Program-made: the position numbers and the translations under genes | Notes under the pieces: model-generated | Database searches by the model: none | What the model saw: the letters and a program-made list of their open reading frames with translations, nothing else | What the model was told of the DNA's origin: nothing | Part shown: positions 32,325 through 41,316 of the stretch, piece after piece | Position numbering within the stretch: the first letter of the stretch is position 1 | Layout: each line of letters begins with the position of its first letter | NCBI RefSeq assembly: GCF_028561335.1 | Contig: NZ_JAQQTG010000016.1 | Span: forward strand, 5,704 to 69,703 | Length of the DNA: 64,000 nt | From: Aequorivita todarodis | GTDB taxonomy: Bacteria; Bacteroidota; Bacteroidia; Flavobacteriales; Flavobacteriaceae | Direction of reading: 5' to 3'

Positions 32325-33254
32325 ATGAAAAAAATGTACTTTTTGGCCTTTTTGGCTTTCAGTTTTGCTTCAACAGTTTCCGCACAGATTTATTTTGAAA
32401 ACTTTGAAGGTTTTAATCTTGGTGATATTTCTTCACAAAGCCCGCACTGGAGAACCTGGTCCGGTGCTGAGGGCGGTCCGGAAGATGCAGATGTGGTAAG
32501 TGGTGGGCAGGAAGGGGCTAGATCGTTAATGATTGATGGCTCCCAAATTACCGACCAACTTCTTTTAATTCCCGGCAACCCTACTTCAGGGAGCGTTAAT
32601 GTGGGTTTTTATTTGGCCATACATCCAGGTAAAGGTTTTTACTTTAATATGCAGGCTGCCCTTACTCCGGGCTCAGACCCGTGGCAACAAGCCATTATGG
32701 GAGGAAATGTTTATTTTAACTGCGATGGCAATAGCGACGGCATAGGTATAGTAACCAGCACCGTAGATTGCTCAGCCCCAGAGCAGACATTCAGCTATCC
32801 TGTGGACACCTATTTTAGGGTAACCCTCTATTATGATCTCGACAATGAAACATGGTCTATGCGTATCAATTCCAATTTGGTTTTTGAAAACCAACCATTT
32901 GAATTCGGGGGCCAAAACTTTGAATCGCTCGCCGCCATTGATTTTTATTCTGCTACACCCCATAATGAAGGCTTTATAGATGTAGTGGAAATAAATCAAA
33001 CCCTTGGGACAGAAGATTTTGATCAAGACACATTCTTTATCTATCCCAATCCGGTAAAAGATGTTTTGACCGTTCAGTCAAAGGAAATGGTCGATTCAGT
33101 TGAAATATTTGACCTGCTCGGAAAATTGGTGCTCTCCCAAAAGCCCAACTCCATTTCGCCTTCCGTTAACATTAGTAGCTTAGCTCCCGGTTCCTATCTG
33201 GCAAAAGTTACCATTGGCGATGCTTCAAAAACACTAAAGATTATTAAACAATAG
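32325..33254 (+). CDS. T9SS-secreted protein with lectin/jelly-roll-like N-terminal region
   Basis: 309 residues from the ATG at 32325; an in-frame start at 32262 would lie inside the promoter and lacks a signal. The signal peptide is FLAFLAFSFASTVSAQ. The mature N-terminal ~210 residues begin IYFENFEGFNLGDISSQSPH, resembling concanavalin-like or carbohydrate-binding folds of exported flavobacterial proteins. The C-terminal ~75 residues (FFIYPNPVKDVLTVQS through KTLKIIKQ) are a type A T9SS sorting domain that directs passage through the outer membrane. It is preceded by the same palindromic operator as the lipoprotein gene and followed by a strong hairpin terminator. Binding of a polymer ligand is plausible but not shown. 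Confidence 0.82.
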   Translation: MKKMYFLAFLAFSFASTVSAQIYFENFEGFNLGDISSQSPHWRTWSGAEGGPEDADVVSGGQEGARSLMIDGSQITDQLLLIPGNPTSGSVNVGFYLAIHPGKGFYFNMQAALTPGSDPWQQAIMGGNVYFNCDGNSDGIGIVTSTVDCSAPEQTFSYPVDTYFRVTLYYDLDNETWSMRINSNLVFENQPFEFGGQNFESLAAIDFYSATPHNEGFIDVVEINQTLGTEDFDQDTFFIYPNPVKDVLTVQSKEMVDSVEIFDLLGKLVLSQKPNSISPSVNISSLAPGSYLAKVTIGDASKTLKIIKQ

Positions 33255-33314
33255 TGCGATTTCACAAATTGAAATAAAAAAACGCTACTATATTTTTTGT
33301 TTTCCATTGATAGT

Positions 33315-33352
33315 AAAGGCTCTCAAGGGTTTATGGCTTGAGGGCTTTTTTT
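33315..33352 (+). terminator. Rho-independent terminator
   Basis: GCTCTCAAG (33319-33327) pairs with CTTGAGGGC (33337-33345), followed by seven T residues; 61 bp after the stop of the secreted protein. Confidence 0.8.
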
Positions 33353-33379
33353 AACTACCTTTAAAAACTGATTAAACTT

Positions 33380-34018
33380 ATGGAACACATATACTTAGCC
33401 ATTATAGAGGACGATATTCTTATCAGGGAATCGCTAGAGAGTTATTTGGGCGAGAACAAAAGCATTGAAATAAATTTTATTGCCAACAGCGTTGAGGATT
33501 TTTTAAAAACAATCGATGTTTCGCGAAATCCCAAAGTAGATGTTATCCTGCTGGATATCGGCCTTCCGGGTATTTCTGGGCTGGAAGGCATTCGCCCCAT
33601 TCGGGATAAGTTGCCAAAAACAAACATCATAATGCTCACCACCTACGAAGAGGACGACAAGATTTTCAAGGCTCTTTGTGCGGGCGCTGTTTCGTATATT
33701 TCAAAAAGAACTTCGCTTACCAAAATTGAAGAGGCCATTATCACAATCTTCCGTGGGGGCTCCTATATGTCGCCTTCCATTGCCAGAAAAGTGATCAATT
33801 ATTTTGCACCTACCCAAGAAAAGGAAGAAAGCAAGTTAACGCTTCGGCAAGAACAGATTGTACAGGGCATCTTGGACGGCCTAAGCTATAAAATGATAGC
33901 CGACAGGTATATGATTTCAATAGATACCGTTCGGGATCATATAAAAAAAATATATTTAATCCTAAACATCCATAGCAAGGGCGAACTCATAAATAAAATG
34001 CAGGGCAATTCTTTATAA
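33380..34018 (+). CDS. NarL/FixJ-type response regulator (REC-LuxR HTH)
   Basis: 212 residues. The receiver domain has the acidic pair EDD near residues 10-12, the phospho-acceptor Asp59 in VILLDIGLPG and the conserved Thr/Lys positions (MLTTYEEDDK; SYISKRT). The C-terminal LuxR helix-turn-helix is LTLRQEQIVQGILDGLSYKM with DTVRDHIKKIY as recognition helix. It matches the HisKA_3 kinase at 27555 in type, and only the two operator-bearing exported-protein genes lie between them, so these are probably one regulatory unit. It is followed 45 bp later by a DUF4199 membrane protein gene on the same strand. Confidence 0.92.
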   Translation: MEHIYLAIIEDDILIRESLESYLGENKSIEINFIANSVEDFLKTIDVSRNPKVDVILLDIGLPGISGLEGIRPIRDKLPKTNIIMLTTYEEDDKIFKALCAGAVSYISKRTSLTKIEEAIITIFRGGSYMSPSIARKVINYFAPTQEKEESKLTLRQEQIVQGILDGLSYKMIADRYMISIDTVRDHIKKIYLILNIHSKGELINKMQGNSL

Positions 34019-34063
34019 AAAAACTATCTTTAATCGAAATTATAAAAACGATTAAATCCTTCA

Positions 34064-34540
34064 ATGAAAAAAATATTTATAGAGTTTAAATGGGCCATTA
34101 TCTTTACCATTGCTATTCTCTGCTGGATGCTGCTGGAAAAAACGCTGGGCTGGCATGAAGAACAGATTGCAGACCACCAATGGCTTACCCTCTTTTTTGC
34201 GCCCTTCGCAATATTGATGTATTTGTTGGAAATGCGCGAAAAAAGAAGAAGGGTCTATAATAGGGAAATGACCTGGCTGCAAGGGTTTATTTCTGGTGTC
34301 ATCCTCAGTATTTTTATTGCGCTGCTTTCGCCTTTGGCACAATACATTACCCACAATTACATTACGCCGGAATACTTCAACAACGTGATTGAATATTCCG
34401 TTACCAACGATCTAATGACGCGTACCAAGGCCAATGACTATTTCAACATAAACAGCTATATGTGGCAATCTGCTTTTGGGGCCCTGGGTTTTGGAATTGT
34501 ACTAGCGGCAATTGTCGCTCTTTTTGTTCGGAAAAAATAG
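34064..34540 (+). CDS. DUF4199 family membrane protein
   Basis: 158 residues with four hydrophobic segments: FKWAIIFTIAILCWMLLEK, TLFFAPFAILMYLLEMREK, FISGVILSIFIALLSPLAQY and LGFGIVLAAIVALFVRKK. This fits the small DUF4199 family, common in Bacteroidota and of unknown function. The loop between helices 3 and 4 holds YITPEYFNNVIEYSV, a segment typical of the family. It may be co-transcribed with the response regulator gene (45 bp apart). No enzyme motif is visible. Confidence 0.8.
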   Translation: MKKIFIEFKWAIIFTIAILCWMLLEKTLGWHEEQIADHQWLTLFFAPFAILMYLLEMREKRRRVYNREMTWLQGFISGVILSIFIALLSPLAQYITHNYITPEYFNNVIEYSVTNDLMTRTKANDYFNINSYMWQSAFGALGFGIVLAAIVALFVRKK

Positions 34541-34643
34541 TGCGAAACGGAATCAAAATTTTCAAATTAATAAAACCTCTTTTCAAGAATATACTTCCTT
34601 TTGGAATATTTAATTGCCTTATATTGAATACAATACTTATCGC

Positions 34644-34672
34644 TTGACATTTTTTTTCATAATTTAGCTTTT
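34644..34672 (+). promoter_or_regulatory. Candidate promoter of the DUF1579 gene
   Basis: TTGAC at 34644-34648, 18 bp after TTG, then TAGCTTTT (34665-34672). The start codon is 28 bp downstream. Confidence 0.5.
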
Positions 34673-34699
34673 AAATCAACATTTAAAAATCACACAATC

Positions 34700-35353
34700 A
34701 TGAAAAACCTAATTTTAGCAGTATCGGTATTTGCATTATGCTTCGCTTCCTGCAAAAACGAACCGAAAGAATCAATGGAAGCCGACAACTCAGTTGTCAT
34801 GGACAGTATTGTAACAGAAGAACCCGAAACCCCTGAAGTCCCTATGGATTCCGTGGCAATGCAAAAAGCTTGGGAAGCCTATATGACTCCGGGCGAGCCC
34901 CATAAAAGGATGGCTGCCGAGGAAGGCAAATGGAACGACGAACTGACCTTTTGGATGGGTCCCGATGCGCCTCCCGAAAAAGCAACCGCAACCGAAGAGA
35001 TCAAGATGATCTTGGGCGGCCGTTATCAGGTTAGCACCTTCATGGGCGAAATGATGGGAATGCCCTTTGAGGGGCGGGCCACACTTGCTTATGATAACGC
35101 TACCAATGAATATATTTCCACTTGGATTGACAATATGGGCACCGGTCTGTCCGTAATGCGCGGCAAATATGACGAGGCCAGTAAATCCACCACCCTTACC
35201 GGCACGATGGTAGATCCCATGACAGGGAAAGAAAAGCAGACAAAACAGGTCTATACCATTATAGATGACAATACCCGAAAAATGGAAATGTTTGAAACTG
35301 CCCCGGGCGGTGGAGAATATAAAAACATGGAAATTGTGATGAAAAGAGGATAG
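34700..35353 (+). CDS. DUF1579 domain lipoprotein
   Basis: 217 residues. The signal VSVFALCFASC has a lipobox with Cys18, followed by an acidic, low-complexity linker (about 20-65) and a beta-rich domain: WNDELTFWMGPDAPPEKATA, LGGRYQVSTFMGEMMGMPFE, STWIDNMGTGLSVMRG. It matches the DUF1579 family, whose fold resembles lipocalin-like beta barrels and which is thought to bind small hydrophobic ligands. It is probably anchored in the outer or inner membrane facing the periplasm. It forms a single-gene unit with its own promoter and a terminator at 35389. Confidence 0.8.
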   Translation: MKNLILAVSVFALCFASCKNEPKESMEADNSVVMDSIVTEEPETPEVPMDSVAMQKAWEAYMTPGEPHKRMAAEEGKWNDELTFWMGPDAPPEKATATEEIKMILGGRYQVSTFMGEMMGMPFEGRATLAYDNATNEYISTWIDNMGTGLSVMRGKYDEASKSTTLTGTMVDPMTGKEKQTKQVYTIIDDNTRKMEMFETAPGGGEYKNMEIVMKRG

Positions 35354-35388
35354 TAATTTTTAGAGCAATCCGGTAAAATTATTTTAAG

Positions 35389-35423
35389 AAACCTTGTTTG
35401 CATACTGCAGACAGGGTTTTTTA
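35389..35423 (+). terminator. Terminator of the DUF1579 gene
   Basis: AAACCTTGTTTGC pairs imperfectly with GCAGACAGGGTTT, then a T-run. Confidence 0.7.
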
Positions 35424-35498
35424 TTTTAAAAATAGATTTCCAAATTCCGCTGAAAATTTAACTTTATGTATCTTGTGGCATTGATACCTCGTTAAAAC

Positions 35499-37058
35499 AT
35501 GCGCTCTATTTTTTATATGTTTTTGATGTTCCTGGCAGGTCTGGTTGCTTCTGCCCAGGACGATAGCGATTATAAGGATATGTTAGCGAATGCCGAAGCG
35601 GTTCTATATACCCAGCCCGAAGAAGCCATCAAAATAGCAAACCACGTACTGCAAAATTCAAAAAACGCCAACCAACTAATCCAGGCAAACCTGCTTAATA
35701 CTACTGCCTATTATATAAAAGGCGAATTTGAAGATGCCGTAAAAGCAGGGGTTGAAGCAAAAGTAATTGCAGAATCAATTGAAGCCATTCCTTTACAACT
35801 AAAGGCAACGGTTGCCTCCATCCCTCTACTCTACCATTTGGGCCTCGATAAAGTTGCGGAACGATATTACGGGAATACGAGTGTTTTGGCCTCAACCCTA
35901 AACACGGAAACGACCCCTCTTTATCTTAAAGGCGGAAAGGCACTGCTAAACGCATATAAAGAAATGGGGCAAGACAACTGGCAGCAAGCCCTAAAAGATT
36001 TTAACCGGGCAAATACCTTTTTTGAGAAAATTCCCGAAAAAACCTTGGCAAACGAGAACAACGCAACCATGGCAACCCTTTATGCAAAGGTTTACAACAC
36101 AGATGCCGCGCAAAAACATCTTGAGGCCCTTCTTGAGAAAACAGCGGGCGAACACCCCAATAATTACCTAAAAATGGTAGTGTTGAACCAATTGGGCGAA
36201 TTGTTTTTCCTGAAACAGGACTACTCCAAATCTATTGAATCGTACCAGACTGCCTTGCAAATTGCAACTCAGTTCCAAAACAAAAATTACCAATCCCAGA
36301 TTTCAGAGAATCTTTCTTCCGTTTATTTGGCCTTGAAGGACGCCCCACAATTTTATTCGTATAAAAAAACAGCGCAACAGTTTGACGATGAGATAGAAGC
36401 AGCGGATGACCAAGCAGTAAACGCTATTTACAATTACGTGAACAATAACAATACAACAAAAAGGGACAGTTTAAAAAAAATGTTCACAAGAAACTTGCTG
36501 ATACTCTCGGCAATTTTCTTTGCAATTTTATTGACCTATATTCTTCTTCGTTTCCGCTACCGAAACAGGGCCAGACAATACAACCGTTTTTTAAACTATA
36601 TTGAAAACAGGCAAAAACCAATAGAAACCCTTCCTTTAAAAGAGGTTTCAAAAGGGCTCAACATCCCGTTGGAAACAGAAAATGCACTGGTTGGCAAATT
36701 GGCACAGTTTGAAAAATCCAAGCAGTTTACCAAGCAGGATATGTCCTTGGCATCACTGGCAGCACATTTTGACACGAACACCAAATACCTTTCGGAAGTG
36801 ATAAATTCCCATAAGGGGAAAAATTTCAACAGTTATATCAATGAGCTTCGAATCAATTACATCATAGACAAACTAAAGAGCAATAGCACCTATCTGCAAT
36901 ATAAAATAAGTTATTTGGCCGAAGAGAGCGGTTTTTCTTCCCACAGTAGTTTTGCCACTGTTTTTAAGGCAGTCACGGGAATTCCGCCAACCGTTTTTAT
37001 CGACCTTTTGAAATCTTCAAAGAAAACTTCGAAACCTATTTATGAAGAAGTGGAATAA
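35499..37058 (+). CDS. Membrane-bound TPR-AraC transcriptional regulator, cassette 1
   Basis: 519 residues. A signal peptide (FLMFLAGLVASAQ) precedes ~300 periplasmic residues of degenerate TPR helices (for example LGELFFLKQDYSKSIESYQT), a transmembrane helix (LLILSAIFFAILLTYILLRF, about 330-350), a cytosolic linker and a C-terminal AraC-type HTH (LASLAAHFDTNTKYLSEVIN, then YLAEESGFSSHSSFATVFKA). This is a one-component sensor spanning the inner membrane, able to turn a periplasmic signal into DNA binding. It lacks any kinase domain. The next gene overlaps it by 17 bp. A close paralogue lies at 41317, each followed by a TPR partner and a T9SS-secreted protein gene. Confidence 0.88.
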   Translation: MRSIFYMFLMFLAGLVASAQDDSDYKDMLANAEAVLYTQPEEAIKIANHVLQNSKNANQLIQANLLNTTAYYIKGEFEDAVKAGVEAKVIAESIEAIPLQLKATVASIPLLYHLGLDKVAERYYGNTSVLASTLNTETTPLYLKGGKALLNAYKEMGQDNWQQALKDFNRANTFFEKIPEKTLANENNATMATLYAKVYNTDAAQKHLEALLEKTAGEHPNNYLKMVVLNQLGELFFLKQDYSKSIESYQTALQIATQFQNKNYQSQISENLSSVYLALKDAPQFYSYKKTAQQFDDEIEAADDQAVNAIYNYVNNNNTTKRDSLKKMFTRNLLILSAIFFAILLTYILLRFRYRNRARQYNRFLNYIENRQKPIETLPLKEVSKGLNIPLETENALVGKLAQFEKSKQFTKQDMSLASLAAHFDTNTKYLSEVINSHKGKNFNSYINELRINYIIDKLKSNSTYLQYKISYLAEESGFSSHSSFATVFKAVTGIPPTVFIDLLKSSKKTSKPIYEEVE

Positions 37059-38172
37059 ACATAGGGCCCTATTTTTCCTGGCAGGATGCTTCTTTTTTGT
37101 GCAAATGGTGCATTCACAAAAAGATGTGGACAGCATCTTGAAGGTAGCCGGGAAGCAGATTTATGAAAATCCAGAAGAGGCCATCGCGCTTTCGCACGAA
37201 GCACTTAAAAGTCCAACGATTACCGTTAAAAATAAAATAAACTCCCTGCTCACCATTTCCACGGCGTATTCTTCAAAAAGAGATTATGAAAAGGCTTCGG
37301 AATATATTGTTCAGATCAATGGGCTCATCCCAAAAATAAATGATGATTTGACAAAGATGAATATCCTAAACAGGATTGGCGCACATTACCAAGAACTCCA
37401 GATTTACGATAAGGCCCTGGAATATCTCGATGAAGCCATGGCGTTGATAAAAAAATATCCCAAGCAGGATTCGGTGCAGCATTTTCTGGGCTATAATTCC
37501 ATATTGCGGGGGTTTATATACCGCAAACAGACCAACTGCGATGTTGCCCTAAAATATTTTGACGAGGCCATAGAAGCATACAACAAGACCACGATAGAAA
37601 AACCAATTATGAATGCCAACCTGAGCATTTGTTATTACAATAAAGGAAATTGTTTATTATCGCTAAATAAACCGGTTGAGGCAAAGGAAAGCTTTCTAAA
37701 ATCCGTAGCGCATGCCCAAATTGTTGATGCCAAAAGTTTGATCGCCTTTGGGAAAAAAGGATTGGCCGAAACCGAGACCCAAAATGGAAACTACAAAGAG
37801 GCCTTATCGCTGCTCACCGATGCCCATGCATTATCAAATACGGTGGGCGATCTTGTTCTAAACCGCGAAATTTATGAAGGACTTGCCAATAATTACCTCT
37901 TTCTCGGCGATTGGGATAATTATATACTTTATCAAAATAAATATGTAGCGATAAAAAAGGCAAATAAAATTTCCGAAAGAAAAACCATCAATCAGTCCCT
38001 GATAGCTTTAACCGAAACCAAAGCGGAAGAAATTGAGCAGCTCCGAGCATATTTCAGACCCCTTCAAATCATCTTCATAATCATTATTACAATTGCGCTT
38101 TTTTTACTTATCCGCTCGGTAATAATTTGGGAAAGGGACTTAAAAAAGTTAGAAAACAGGTTAAAAAGTTAG
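37042..38172 (+). CDS. TPR protein with C-terminal membrane anchor, cassette 1
   Basis: 376 residues. The signal peptide (FFLAGCFFFVQMVHSQ) is followed by tandem TPRs over ~30-320 (SSKRDYEKASEYI, LQIYDKALEYLDEAMALIKK, CDVALKYFDEAIEAYNK, NKPVEAKESFLKSVAHAQ). Near the end there is one transmembrane helix (PLQIIFIIIITIALFLLIRS) and a short basic cytosolic tail. It has no DNA-binding domain, so it probably works as a periplasmic partner of the overlapping upstream regulator, either as signal receptor or as modulator. The start overlaps the regulator's last 17 bases, indicating coupled translation. The paralogue at 42869 has the same layout. Confidence 0.82.
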   Translation: MKKWNKHRALFFLAGCFFFVQMVHSQKDVDSILKVAGKQIYENPEEAIALSHEALKSPTITVKNKINSLLTISTAYSSKRDYEKASEYIVQINGLIPKINDDLTKMNILNRIGAHYQELQIYDKALEYLDEAMALIKKYPKQDSVQHFLGYNSILRGFIYRKQTNCDVALKYFDEAIEAYNKTTIEKPIMNANLSICYYNKGNCLLSLNKPVEAKESFLKSVAHAQIVDAKSLIAFGKKGLAETETQNGNYKEALSLLTDAHALSNTVGDLVLNREIYEGLANNYLFLGDWDNYILYQNKYVAIKKANKISERKTINQSLIALTETKAEEIEQLRAYFRPLQIIFIIIITIALFLLIRSVIIWERDLKKLENRLKS

Positions 38173-38268
38173 TTTTTTAACGCTTTCCTCTGCAGCGAAA
38201 CAAAATTCCCAAAAAACTACACAACCTCTTGATATATAGGGTTTTTTGGTTTTATTCTACCTTTTAAA

Positions 38269-38325
38269 ATTCACGAATTTCAAAAGGTATCTCCTTTTAT
38301 TATAGTATTTACCCACCTACTTTAG
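38269..38325 (+). promoter_or_regulatory. Conserved upstream element of cassette 1 secreted gene
   Basis: CGAATT (from 38274), 12 bp, TCCTTTTATTA (from 38292), then TACTTTAG (38318-38325), 38 bp before the ATG. The same blocks with the same distances occur before the cassette 2 gene (44087-44142). No -33 TTG is present, as expected for an activator-dependent promoter. Confidence 0.65.
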
Positions 38326-38363
38326 CCTTCAGATAAAACAAAATCAATTAAAATTTTATTACG

Positions 38364-41024
38364 ATGAAAAAAATTATTCTTCTATTAATGGTATGCGCTT
38401 ATGGATTGTGCATCGAAAGTGCTTCGGCCCAATTTGTGGTAAAGCCTACTTTTTTTGAAACCCAAGGCGTTTCTAACGATGGTGTTGTTTCTGGATACGA
38501 AGCCCAAGCAGGGCCCTATTCTCTTTGGAACGCAGACACAAATACTTTTGAACAAATTGGCGGTGCTGCCCCAGGACTTGGAGTAGGTGGCGGCGTACGG
38601 TTTTCAGCGGATGGAAATCTACTATCCGGCACTTCCTACATAGACGTTACCACCCCAACCGAATGGGAGAAACTGAATACCGGACATAACTATATATTCA
38701 CAGGTATTGAATTCCCAGACAACCAAAACTCGCTCGGTTTTGCGGCAGGGCAATCTGTAACATACAATGGCGACGGAATTATTTTGAGAACCTACGATGC
38801 CGGGGATAGTTGGGAACAACTCTGGACAGGCACCAATCAGGGTATCGAGGGAATAAGTTTCCCCGATTCCTATACAGGGTATGTTGCTGGATGGAGTGCA
38901 TACGCGGCAAAAACCACCGATGCCGGAAATACCTGGACCCCAATGACGCCCGGAACGGATATTTGGTACTATACCGATGTTGTTTTCAAAGATTGGCAAA
39001 ATGGAATTATAGGTGCTTTCCCCAACAGTGCACCAGGCATAATATATTACACTTCAGATGGAGGTAGTACCTGGACGCCAGCTACAGGTGTTGATGCAAT
39101 TCCAGACCAACTGACTTATGTGGGTGGCGATACGTATTTTATGATATCAACCGGAGGGACCATCCAAAAATCAACGGATAATGGCGCAACGTGGACTACG
39201 GTACTTTCAGGTGCCGGTGTCTTGGCCGGCATCGAATTTTATGATATGAATACCGGTTTTGCCGTGGGCGATGACATCGTGCTAAAAACTACAGATGGAG
39301 GCACTACCTGGCAAACCATTACTGTGGCAAACAGCCCCGGACCCATCTGGCGCGATGTAGCTTGGCTGGATGCGGACCACGTTACGCTCGTGGGAACTCC
39401 GGAAGTTATTTTTTCCTCTGAAGATGGTGGTGAAACCTGGCCGATCAATAATTTAGGAACTTCTACTTTTAACGAGGCACTCTATGAAGTTGTTTATACG
39501 CCCAATGGCCGAGGCTTTATTTTTGGATCACAGGGAGTAATGTTCAGAAAGGAATCTGAAAACAACACCTATTCCATACAATCCATGTATAACGCAACCA
39601 GTGACGAATGGACCGTTCTTGGCAGTTTCGATTTCCCAGTGGACAACAATCTAAGCTCGGGCTATAATATTTCTGCAGATGGAAGCACCGTTGTAGGAAG
39701 TGCGTATGTTGAGCCAACTCAGGGAGAACCAGGGCTGCCGGTACATGCCACAGCATGGACTGCTGCAGACGGCCTTGTGGATTTGGGAAGCCTTTACACA
39801 AACATCAACCGTAGCACCAGAGCCAACGCCGTTAGTGGTGATGGAAATGTAATTGTTGGCTGGCAGGATTTCAACGGCCCCTGGAAATCGGCTGTTTGGC
39901 GCAAGGATGCCAACGGCAATTGGTTGCCGAATGAATATCTGTTACTCGACCCAAATGGCGATCCAACTGATGAGTTTAACCAATTGGGCGAGTGCAGCGC
40001 TATCTCTGCAGATGCAAACTGGATTGGAGGCCGTGGTGATTATGCCAACAATGGGGAACCATGGATATGGAGTGAAGCTACCGGTTATATGTCTTTGGGC
40101 ACTTTGGCTCCGGGCAGTACTGGGAATGTTACGGGTATAAACTACGATGGTAGTATTGTAATCGGGTATTTTCAAATTGGCCCTTGGGATCCAAACGTTC
40201 CCTTTATATGGACCGCAAGTGGCGGCTTGCAAGAATTCAATGCATTCGTGACCGATACCTTAGGTTACACTATGGACGCAAGCCCAATATGGGTTCCAAA
40301 TGCAATTTCTTTTAACGGAGAATACATTACAGGCTGGGGATATGACCCTACCATTGGTCCGTGGGGCGATTTATTTACATACCGCGTTCAGCTCCCAACC
40401 GTCCCTACAAACGATGACTGTGTTGATGCCATTCCATTGGCATGTGGCGACTTGGTTACCAATTCTACCATATTTGCTACAAATTCTGGCGGAAATGCCT
40501 CACCGGATGTGTTTTATTCATACACGGGAACAGGAGCTGCAGAAACCATTACGCTAAATGCCTGCGGGCCTGATACCAACTTTCCAACTACCGTGAGGGT
40601 TTATAGCGATTGCACATTGACAACCCAAATCGCTTTCAACGACAGTTCTTGTGTTAATCAACCTGAGCTGTCCTTCGAATCTGACGGGACAAGCACCTAT
40701 ATTATTATGATTGAAGGATATGATGATACCCAAGCCGGGAATTTCCAGTTGGAACTAACCTGTGAAATTCTTGTTGGCATTCAAGAGAACGAATTGCAAG
40801 GCTTAACCTTATATCCAAATCCCGTGACTGATGTGCTGCAAATAACCGCAAAAGAAGAAATTGGTTCCATATCGATCTTCAATGTAAACGGACAGCAATT
40901 ATTGAACAAAGACCTCAACAGTATGCACGGCGAAATAGACTTGGCCGCACTTACAACAGGAATCTATTTTGCAAGGGTAACCGCAAACAATGCAACAGAA
41001 ACTTTCAAAATCGTAAAAAACTAA
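38364..41024 (+). CDS. T9SS-secreted propeller/HAF-repeat protein, cassette 1
   Basis: 886 residues. The signal peptide (LLMVCAYGLCIESASAQ) is followed by one HAF-type segment (GVSNDGVVSGYEAQAGPYSL). Residues ~95-360 form a YCF48/BNR-like beta-propeller with repeats such as SEDGGETWPI, TDAGNTWTPM and TSDGGSTWTP. A set of HAF repeats follows (ISADGSTVVGSAYV, AVSGDGNVIVGWQDF, INYDGSIVIGYFQIG), then a PPC-like domain with cysteines near 690-790, and finally a T9SS type A sorting domain (LTLYPNPVTDVLQIT...TFKIVKN). It is therefore exported across the outer membrane. The paralogue at 44180 lacks the propeller and PPC parts. It is probably regulated by the adjacent AraC protein. Confidence 0.85.
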   Translation: MKKIILLLMVCAYGLCIESASAQFVVKPTFFETQGVSNDGVVSGYEAQAGPYSLWNADTNTFEQIGGAAPGLGVGGGVRFSADGNLLSGTSYIDVTTPTEWEKLNTGHNYIFTGIEFPDNQNSLGFAAGQSVTYNGDGIILRTYDAGDSWEQLWTGTNQGIEGISFPDSYTGYVAGWSAYAAKTTDAGNTWTPMTPGTDIWYYTDVVFKDWQNGIIGAFPNSAPGIIYYTSDGGSTWTPATGVDAIPDQLTYVGGDTYFMISTGGTIQKSTDNGATWTTVLSGAGVLAGIEFYDMNTGFAVGDDIVLKTTDGGTTWQTITVANSPGPIWRDVAWLDADHVTLVGTPEVIFSSEDGGETWPINNLGTSTFNEALYEVVYTPNGRGFIFGSQGVMFRKESENNTYSIQSMYNATSDEWTVLGSFDFPVDNNLSSGYNISADGSTVVGSAYVEPTQGEPGLPVHATAWTAADGLVDLGSLYTNINRSTRANAVSGDGNVIVGWQDFNGPWKSAVWRKDANGNWLPNEYLLLDPNGDPTDEFNQLGECSAISADANWIGGRGDYANNGEPWIWSEATGYMSLGTLAPGSTGNVTGINYDGSIVIGYFQIGPWDPNVPFIWTASGGLQEFNAFVTDTLGYTMDASPIWVPNAISFNGEYITGWGYDPTIGPWGDLFTYRVQLPTVPTNDDCVDAIPLACGDLVTNSTIFATNSGGNASPDVFYSYTGTGAAETITLNACGPDTNFPTTVRVYSDCTLTTQIAFNDSSCVNQPELSFESDGTSTYIIMIEGYDDTQAGNFQLELTCEILVGIQENELQGLTLYPNPVTDVLQITAKEEIGSISIFNVNGQQLLNKDLNSMHGEIDLAALTTGIYFARVTANNATETFKIVKN

Positions 41025-41069
41025 TAGTTAATAGTAATTTTTTTCATAGTTAATATTTAGGTTTTGAAT

Positions 41070-41104
41070 AAACCGCCCTCGTTTTGGATTAGGGGGCGGT
41101 TTTA
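41070..41104 (+). terminator. First terminator after cassette 1
   Basis: AACCGCCCTC (41071-41080) pairs with AGGGGGCGGTT across a 10-nt loop, then T residues. Confidence 0.8.
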
Positions 41105-41175
41105 AAAAAAGAGGGATTCTTTAAAAAATGCAATCCTTATTACACTCCCCTTTTTCTATGCACTTTTAGGTGCAC

Positions 41176-41210
41176 GCCCCTTTTCATTTTTTTTTGGAAA
41201 GGGGCTTTTT
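41176..41210 (+). terminator. Second terminator after cassette 1 (GCCCCTTTTC type)
   Basis: GCCCCTTTTC (41176-41185) pairs with GAAAGGGGC, then a T-run. The same hairpin sequence follows cassette 2 at 45510. The remaining bases up to 41316 show a small TGCAC/GTGCA hairpin (41157-41174) and no clear promoter. Confidence 0.8.
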
Positions 41211-41316
41211 ATTCCCATAAAGTCCCTATTACCGCCAACTTGCTATTTTAGCAAAAATAATTGTCCGCTTTCCCTGCGTAGTAACTACTTTTACTGTGTA
41301 AAAATAGTTTCGTTTC

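Noticed and set aside
35499-37058. Hybrid two-component (HTCS) regulator interpretation of the TPR-AraC proteins
   Set aside because: No histidine kinase, ATPase or receiver domain is present; the protein goes from TPRs through one membrane helix directly to an AraC HTH.
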